From the NCBI RefSeq assembly GCF_000712295.1, contig NZ_JMKI01000016.1:1-64000 (forward strand): DNA of 64,000 nucleotides. Reading direction: 5' to 3'. This document shows positions 59,940 through 64,000 of the stretch, piece after piece. The translations under genes and the position numbers were made by a program. Source of the DNA: Synergistes jonesii (lineage in GTDB: Bacteria; Synergistota; Synergistia; Synergistales; Synergistaceae). Under the pieces are notes generated by a model. That model did no database searches, had not been told where the DNA came from, and saw only the letters and a list, made by a program, of their open reading frames with translations. How positions within the stretch are numbered: the stretch's first letter is position 1; the number at the start of each line of letters is the position of its first letter.

Positions 59940-60967
59940 CTCCCGGGCTCTTTCAACTTCGCGGCGATTATATAAGGCAGCGTCCATATGTGGGCGCGGA
60001 AGAGGTTGTCCGCCAGCTGTTTTTTAAGGCGCTTTACGCAGTCCGCCGAATGTATGTGCGTGAAGGCCGGAGAGGAGAGCCCCGAGAGCATCAGCCTTAT
60101 CAGTTCGTCTTCGCTGCGGCAGTACGGCGTGAGTCTCAGGTAGCGCCAGTAAAGGTCGTCGACGTACGGGCGCGTGCAGGCGACCCACGGCTTCGCCGCG
60201 CCGCCCGCCATGTGCCATATCGAGCCGCGCAGATCCTCTTCGCCCACGCCGCCTGCGTCGATGCGGTTGAATTTTTCATCTATCAGCAGCTTGTCCTTCG
60301 CGAAAATATAATTTAGGCAGTCCTGGTCGGCGAGGGTTATGCATTTTTTATATTTAGCGTAGAAATCTTCGACGGCTTTCAAAAAGTCGTACTCTTCGCG
60401 CAGCTTTTTTAGATTCATCAGCAGCACCCCGGCGTTGAAGTAGCCGTCGCGCGATACGCCCAAGACATCCCACACCAGGCCGAGGCGCCACGGAACGGGC
60501 GCGCCTTTGATATAATCGAGCGACCAGACGTCGCGCGCCGCGGCGACAGCGAAATTTTCCAGCGGGACGTCCCACAGCTCCGCGATGTCCATGTTGACCG
60601 CGATGTCGCAGTCGAGATAGATTATCTTATCGGCGCCTACTATCTCCGGCAGCAGCAGCCTGTAGAGCGTGCCGCGCGCGCCGTCCGCCGTCAGACGGCT
60701 TACGTCGATATTTTTTCCCTCTATCATGCTGCCGGCGTTGATAAAGTCCGCGCTCTGCCCGAAGTCCCCCGCGGTCGTTGCGAGCTTGTTTCTGTTCTCC
60801 TCCGTCAGCGTCTCGTCGTGTATTATATGAACGCATACGCTCTCCTTTGTGTTGGCGAAGATCGACGCCATCGTGACGGCGGCGTGGCGCGAATAGCCTC
60901 CCTTCGGGTCGCAGAACGCAAGCGCGATATGGATGGTCTCTTTCTGCAAATCTTTCACAGCCTTCAT
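59936..60967 (-). CDS. GT8-family glycosyltransferase
   Basis: The 343-residue GT-A enzyme has the retaining GT8 pattern: HIALAFCDPKGGYSRHAAVTMASIFAN at the start and the metal-binding DxD in DKIIYLDCDIAVNMD near 120, then FNAGVLLMNLKKLRE and LADQDCLNYIFAKDKL. Similar to WaaJ/WaaO-type glucosyl- or galactosyltransferases of lipopolysaccharide core. It overlaps the GT4 gene by four bases. The C-terminal basic helix (KRLKKQLADNLF) could anchor to the membrane. Confidence 0.92.
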   Translation of the reverse strand: MKAVKDLQKETIHIALAFCDPKGGYSRHAAVTMASIFANTKESVCVHIIHDETLTEENRNKLATTAGDFGQSADFINAGSMIEGKNIDVSRLTADGARGTLYRLLLPEIVGADKIIYLDCDIAVNMDIAELWDVPLENFAVAAARDVWSLDYIKGAPVPWRLGLVWDVLGVSRDGYFNAGVLLMNLKKLREEYDFLKAVEDFYAKYKKCITLADQDCLNYIFAKDKLLIDEKFNRIDAGGVGEEDLRGSIWHMAGGAAKPWVACTRPYVDDLYWRYLRLTPYCRSEDELIRLMLSGLSSPAFTHIHSADCVKRLKKQLADNLFRAHIWTLPYIIAAKLKEPGR

Positions 60968-60994
60968 ACGCGCCCCAAGCGGCGCTCCGTCTCC

Positions 60995-61114
60995 TCACAG
61001 GCGGACGTTGCCGACCGCCGTGAACCAGTGCCCTTCGGCCTCACGGAGTGAATAATAAAGCCTCCAGCCGCTATTGTCTTTTATAAGCGAGGCTTTGTAA
61101 AGGCTTTTCTCTCC
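60995..61114 (-). pseudogene. C-terminal relic of a second GH43-like glycan-cluster gene
   Basis: Leftward, 61114-60995 reads GEKSLYKASLIKDNSGWRLY, YSLREAEGHWFTAVGNVRL and a stop. It aligns with the end of the protein at 56673-57749 (KKSLYKGSLLKDERGAFRLY, FSGQDEENHWFTALK). All the rest of the gene is missing. It begins about seven bases after the stop of the upstream glycosyltransferase, suggesting a deletion that joined the two. Confidence 0.82.
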
Positions 61115-61120
61115 GCGGCG

Positions 61121-62122
61121 TCAACGCCCCGCGTAGCCGCTGTATTTGCTATAATACAGCGACGGCAGCAGCAGAGCGGCGCAGCCGCGCAGGAAGACCT
61201 CCGGCTTGATGAAAAACGCGCCGCGGCTCTTAAGTATCGCGCGCCTTATGTCCTTAGACGAAAGCAGCGCGTCGAAGCGCTCCCTTTGGCCGCTCATCGC
61301 GAAATAGGAAAGCAGCCGGAGGTACGCCAGGGGCAGGAGCATATCCTCGGCCAAGAGGCGAGGCCTTTTCCCGCTCGCGTTCCTTCTTATATACTCGGCC
61401 TCGCGGAAGTGCGCCTCGGTGTGATGCAGATAGCGCTCGATTTTCTTTTTTCTATTTTTTATCTCGGCGCGCGACCCCATCGCCTCGTGCTGGACGTAGA
61501 TGTAAAGGCAGTCCGGCACGAAGGAGCACTTATTCGCGCGGCAGAGGACCTTTATCAGGAATTCTACGTCCTCGCCGGCGCTGCAGCCGTCCTTGTAGGC
61601 GATCGCACTGCCCGTCAGGAAATCTTTTCTGTAAAGGGTCGCGCAGTGCGGGATGTCGAGCTTGTTCAGTATGCGCAGCTCCAATACCTCTTCCATGCTC
61701 AGCCCCTCCGGCACGACAAGGGGAAAATCTTTCACCTCTCCGCTCAATGGGTCGTGCGTCTTATAGCCGCACGACGCGAAGTCGCCGCCGTTTTCCGTGA
61801 TTGAGGCGTGCAGCGCGGAGATAAAACCCGTCTCCGCCATGTCGTCGCCGTCGAAAAAGAGGACGTATCTGCCCGACGATTCGCGCAGCCCCCTGTTTCT
61901 CGCCGACGAGCAGCCGACGTTTTTTCCGAGGCGTATCAGCTTATAATTTCTTCCGCCGCGCGAAAGTATCTCACAGGCGCGCTGCGCGCCGCCGTCCGTC
62001 GAAGCGTCGTCGACCGCGACGATCTCCAAATCTGCGAAATCCTGCCGGATGAGGGAGCCGAGAGTCGCGGGCAGCATCTCCCTCTGATTATATATCGGGA
62101 CTATGACGCTGACTTCGCTCAA
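61121..62122 (-). CDS. GT2-family glycosyltransferase
   Basis: A 333-residue inverting GT-A enzyme. It begins VSVIVPIYNQREMLPATLGSLIRQDFADLEIVAVDDASTDGG, and the DxD-type metal site is in YVLFFDGDDMAETGFI. The C-terminal half holds basic helices that may touch the membrane. The gene is followed immediately by the GH43-like relic, so its end may have been set by that deletion; the last residues SKYSGYAGR are not obviously foreign. Confidence 0.92.
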   Translation of the reverse strand: MSEVSVIVPIYNQREMLPATLGSLIRQDFADLEIVAVDDASTDGGAQRACEILSRGGRNYKLIRLGKNVGCSSARNRGLRESSGRYVLFFDGDDMAETGFISALHASITENGGDFASCGYKTHDPLSGEVKDFPLVVPEGLSMEEVLELRILNKLDIPHCATLYRKDFLTGSAIAYKDGCSAGEDVEFLIKVLCRANKCSFVPDCLYIYVQHEAMGSRAEIKNRKKKIERYLHHTEAHFREAEYIRRNASGKRPRLLAEDMLLPLAYLRLLSYFAMSGQRERFDALLSSKDIRRAILKSRGAFFIKPEVFLRGCAALLLPSLYYSKYSGYAGR

Positions 62123-62215
62123 CGCACGCCCACCGCCTCTATCAGGAATCTCCCGCGGGCAGGCCTGCCCATATGAACGGTCGAACGAAGACGGCGCCGG
62201 CGCGATAAAACTCGG

Positions 62216-63913
62216 TTAAGCGCCGTCATTCGCCGCTCCATCTTCATCTTTCCACTCCACAAGACGAGGGACTTCGTCCAGAATAGATTTGTACTGCTCA
62301 AGGGAGCCGTCCTTTCCTTCCGGATCCAGCCGCATATATCTTTCATATTTTTCCCTTCTTTTATCCTCGTCTATCCATCCGTAGTGCTTCAGCCTCAGCG
62401 AAGAATTGCGGCTTTTAAGGTACTTTATGTTGTTAGGCATCCTACCGCAATGTTGGTTGGTGCGTTTCGTAAATAGATATTGAAAGTCTTCGTCGTAGCG
62501 CAGCATGAAGGCTTCGTAGCGCAGGTGGGCGTTCCATAAGGAATCTTCGCGATAGTGCTTTTCGTCCCATAAGTCATAGCGCCGAAAAGCATACACATAA
62601 ACGTAAGGGTCTTCGCTCAGGACTCTCCGTATGTCATTCTTGAAGCGAGCCTCGAAGATTTCGTCCGCATCCAGAAAGAGCACCCATTCTGGGCGCATTT
62701 TTACAGTCTCTTCCCACTGAAGCCGCCGCAAGCGCCATTCCGTGGAAAACATCGATACGCTGTTTCTGATGATTTTATGCGGTATATTTTTCAGAGCCTC
62801 TTCGCAGACTCGGACCGTATCGTCGGTGCTCGCGTCGTCTATAATGACGGCGTCGTCGATGTATTCCGCACAGCTTGCCAGCATCTTCGCCAGATATGCC
62901 GAAGCTTCGTTTCTCACAACCATCGAAAGCGTTATCTTAGGGACGTCCGATCCGACGTTTTTCTTAAAGCGCCGCAGCAAAGCGGTAAGTTTAGTGTTCC
63001 ATCTTATTTCTTCGTATATATGATACAGCCTATACCTTACGCCCGTTTTCATCACGCGCAGATACTTCCTCGCTTTATCGCTGAATGACAAATCATCCAT
63101 CTCGTCTGTAAATGAAAAGCCGCTTTTTTTATATTCAGCCACGCCCCGAAGGTAGCTCTCTCTGTATATATGATAAGCCGGATAAAACGTATCCACGAAC
63201 AGCTCAAAGCCGGCGGCGACGGCGCGAATGCAAAAAGCGCGGTCTTCCCCCCAGAATGAGATGTTATAGAGCTTGTCAAAGTTTACCCCCGCCGACAGCA
63301 CTTTTTGTGAAATGAGAGTACAGGCGCCCAAGCCGCCTACCCTGTAGGTCCCCTTTTCTTTCAGCGCAGAGATGAACTCCATCTTCTTCACGGTCCGGTA
63401 AAGGCGGTTTTTTGTTCTGGGATCGGCCGGGTCGTACAAGAAGCCTTGATCCATCAGCCATACCTGCGGCTCATAGTCGTCGCCCTTCGATACCTTTGTC
63501 CAAAAAATGTTCGACACTATCTCTCTGTCGACGGAAAGGAGCCGCCGCAGCGTTTCAGGATGCAATACCAAGTCTGAATCCACTAAAAATAGAAAGTCGC
63601 ACCCCATTTTCCGAGCATAGTCTATGATGGCATTTTTCAGCCCGGCGACTCTCTCTATCAGCTCGCCATCCCAATTATGTCCGTCGTATGACGTCCTGTT
63701 TAAAAAAATCATGCTGGAGTCCACAATATCCACTTCAGCGTTATCAGCCTTAAACGTACGCAACAAATCGGAGGATTCTGAAGCGTCACAATCGTCGACA
63801 AACAGGTATGCGACCTGTAGATCCTCTTTGTTCAGCTCGCTCAACGAGAGCAAAAATTCTCTTAATATATTTGCCTTTTGCCTAACCGGACTTCCGATTA
63901 AAATTTTCTTCAA
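62216..63913 (-). CDS. Two-domain glycosyltransferase (Anp1-like plus GT2)
   Basis: The 565 residues contain two separate GT-A modules. Residues 1-300 (ILIGSPVRQKANILREFLLSL, then DFLFLVDSDLVLHPETL and SFWGEDRAFCIRA) resemble GT62/Anp1-like or hypothetical GT2 domains. Residues about 325-545 are a second GT2-type domain (KITLSMVVRNEASAYLAKML, then IDDASTDDTV and WVLFLDADEIFEA). TTG 63913 follows GAGGTG at eight bases. A bifunctional polymer-making transferase is possible. The last 90 bases of the window hold only the end of an unidentified upstream frame. Confidence 0.85.
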   Translation of the reverse strand: MKKILIGSPVRQKANILREFLLSLSELNKEDLQVAYLFVDDCDASESSDLLRTFKADNAEVDIVDSSMIFLNRTSYDGHNWDGELIERVAGLKNAIIDYARKMGCDFLFLVDSDLVLHPETLRRLLSVDREIVSNIFWTKVSKGDDYEPQVWLMDQGFLYDPADPRTKNRLYRTVKKMEFISALKEKGTYRVGGLGACTLISQKVLSAGVNFDKLYNISFWGEDRAFCIRAVAAGFELFVDTFYPAYHIYRESYLRGVAEYKKSGFSFTDEMDDLSFSDKARKYLRVMKTGVRYRLYHIYEEIRWNTKLTALLRRFKKNVGSDVPKITLSMVVRNEASAYLAKMLASCAEYIDDAVIIDDASTDDTVRVCEEALKNIPHKIIRNSVSMFSTEWRLRRLQWEETVKMRPEWVLFLDADEIFEARFKNDIRRVLSEDPYVYVYAFRRYDLWDEKHYREDSLWNAHLRYEAFMLRYDEDFQYLFTKRTNQHCGRMPNNIKYLKSRNSSLRLKHYGWIDEDKRREKYERYMRLDPEGKDGSLEQYKSILDEVPRLVEWKDEDGAANDGA

Positions 63914-64000
63914 ACCGACTACACCTCATCAATATGACCTGCTTACAGCGGATTTGTCCTCTTTTCTTCGCACATGACCGGCGCAAACACAAGGCATGCG

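Noticed and set aside
1-64000. CRISPR arrays, rRNA genes, complete insertion sequences, prophage or integrase
   Set aside because: I looked for regularly spaced repeats, transposase or integrase motifs and rRNA sequence and found none.

Overview
The window looks like a chromosome segment of an anaerobic, amino-acid-fermenting, outer-membrane-bearing bacterium of the Synergistota (a Cloacibacillus/Synergistes-like organism is my best guess). The reasons are the mix of ornithine racemase, NhaC, CstA, several TRAP transporters, a Liv branched-chain amino acid ABC system and a Desulfovibrio-type molybdenum aldehyde oxidoreductase, plus surface-glycan glycosyltransferases. No rRNA or other phylogenetic marker is present, so this is inference. 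Most of the window is GC-rich. About 27.2-33.7 kb and 38.6-44.3 kb are visibly richer in A and T and probably arrived by transfer.

Layout. 0-7.7 kb: a frameshifted ornithine racemase, NhaC, tRNA-Tyr, CstA, an ATPase pseudogene, a periplasmic HAD phosphatase and a Cof-type HAD phosphatase. 7.9-26.1 kb: one leftward, about 18-kb ethanolamine-utilisation microcompartment operon, in transcription order eutG-S-P-V-W-A-B-C-L, a eutK-like gene, eutE-M-M, eutT, pduL, eutJ, a stand-alone EutQ N-domain protein, eutN, pduS, pduT, eutH, eutQ. It has a near-consensus promoter and two dual-hairpin/terminator leaders, before eutG and before eutA, that fit EutV (ANTAR) antitermination. Just upstream, 26.2-27.4 kb is a graveyard: a 72-bp repeat also found near 5.1 kb, a 33-codon stub of a second eutB, the tail of a dctM gene, a frameshifted small gene and an aroE-like stub. 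27.5-33.4 kb: low-GC VOC protein, aldo/keto reductase, TIM-barrel isomerase and TRAP (DctPQM) genes. 33.6-38.5 kb: a second isomerase, MFS, glutaredoxin, GntR/FCD regulator and AEC carrier. 38.6-44.3 kb: a leftward TRAP system and ornithine-cyclodeaminase family gene, divergent from a CdaR-type regulator. 44.5-50.7 kb: ComEC-like hydrolase, DUF3006 and the livJHMGF operon. 51-55.4 kb: cupin, aldehyde oxidoreductase and an orphan CitB-type response regulator. 55.8-64 kb: a methyltransferase and a glycan cluster of five glycosyltransferases and a GH43-like protein, with a truncated relic of a second copy of the latter.

How it works together. Ethanolamine enters through EutH and is cleaved by EutBC to acetaldehyde and ammonia. 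EutA and EutT (with PduS as cob(III)alamin reductase) keep the B12 enzyme active. EutE makes acetyl-CoA, EutG makes ethanol to recycle NADH, and PduL makes acetyl phosphate, all inside a shell of EutM, EutL, EutS, the EutK-like protein, PduT and EutN. EutW and EutV sense the substrate and release termination in the two leaders.

The observations I rate highest are the matched pair of leaders with unusual GNNGYA hexaloops, the EutK-like shell protein ending in a Rho-N/SAP-like domain, the split EutQ, and the relics of a second eutB next to dctM.
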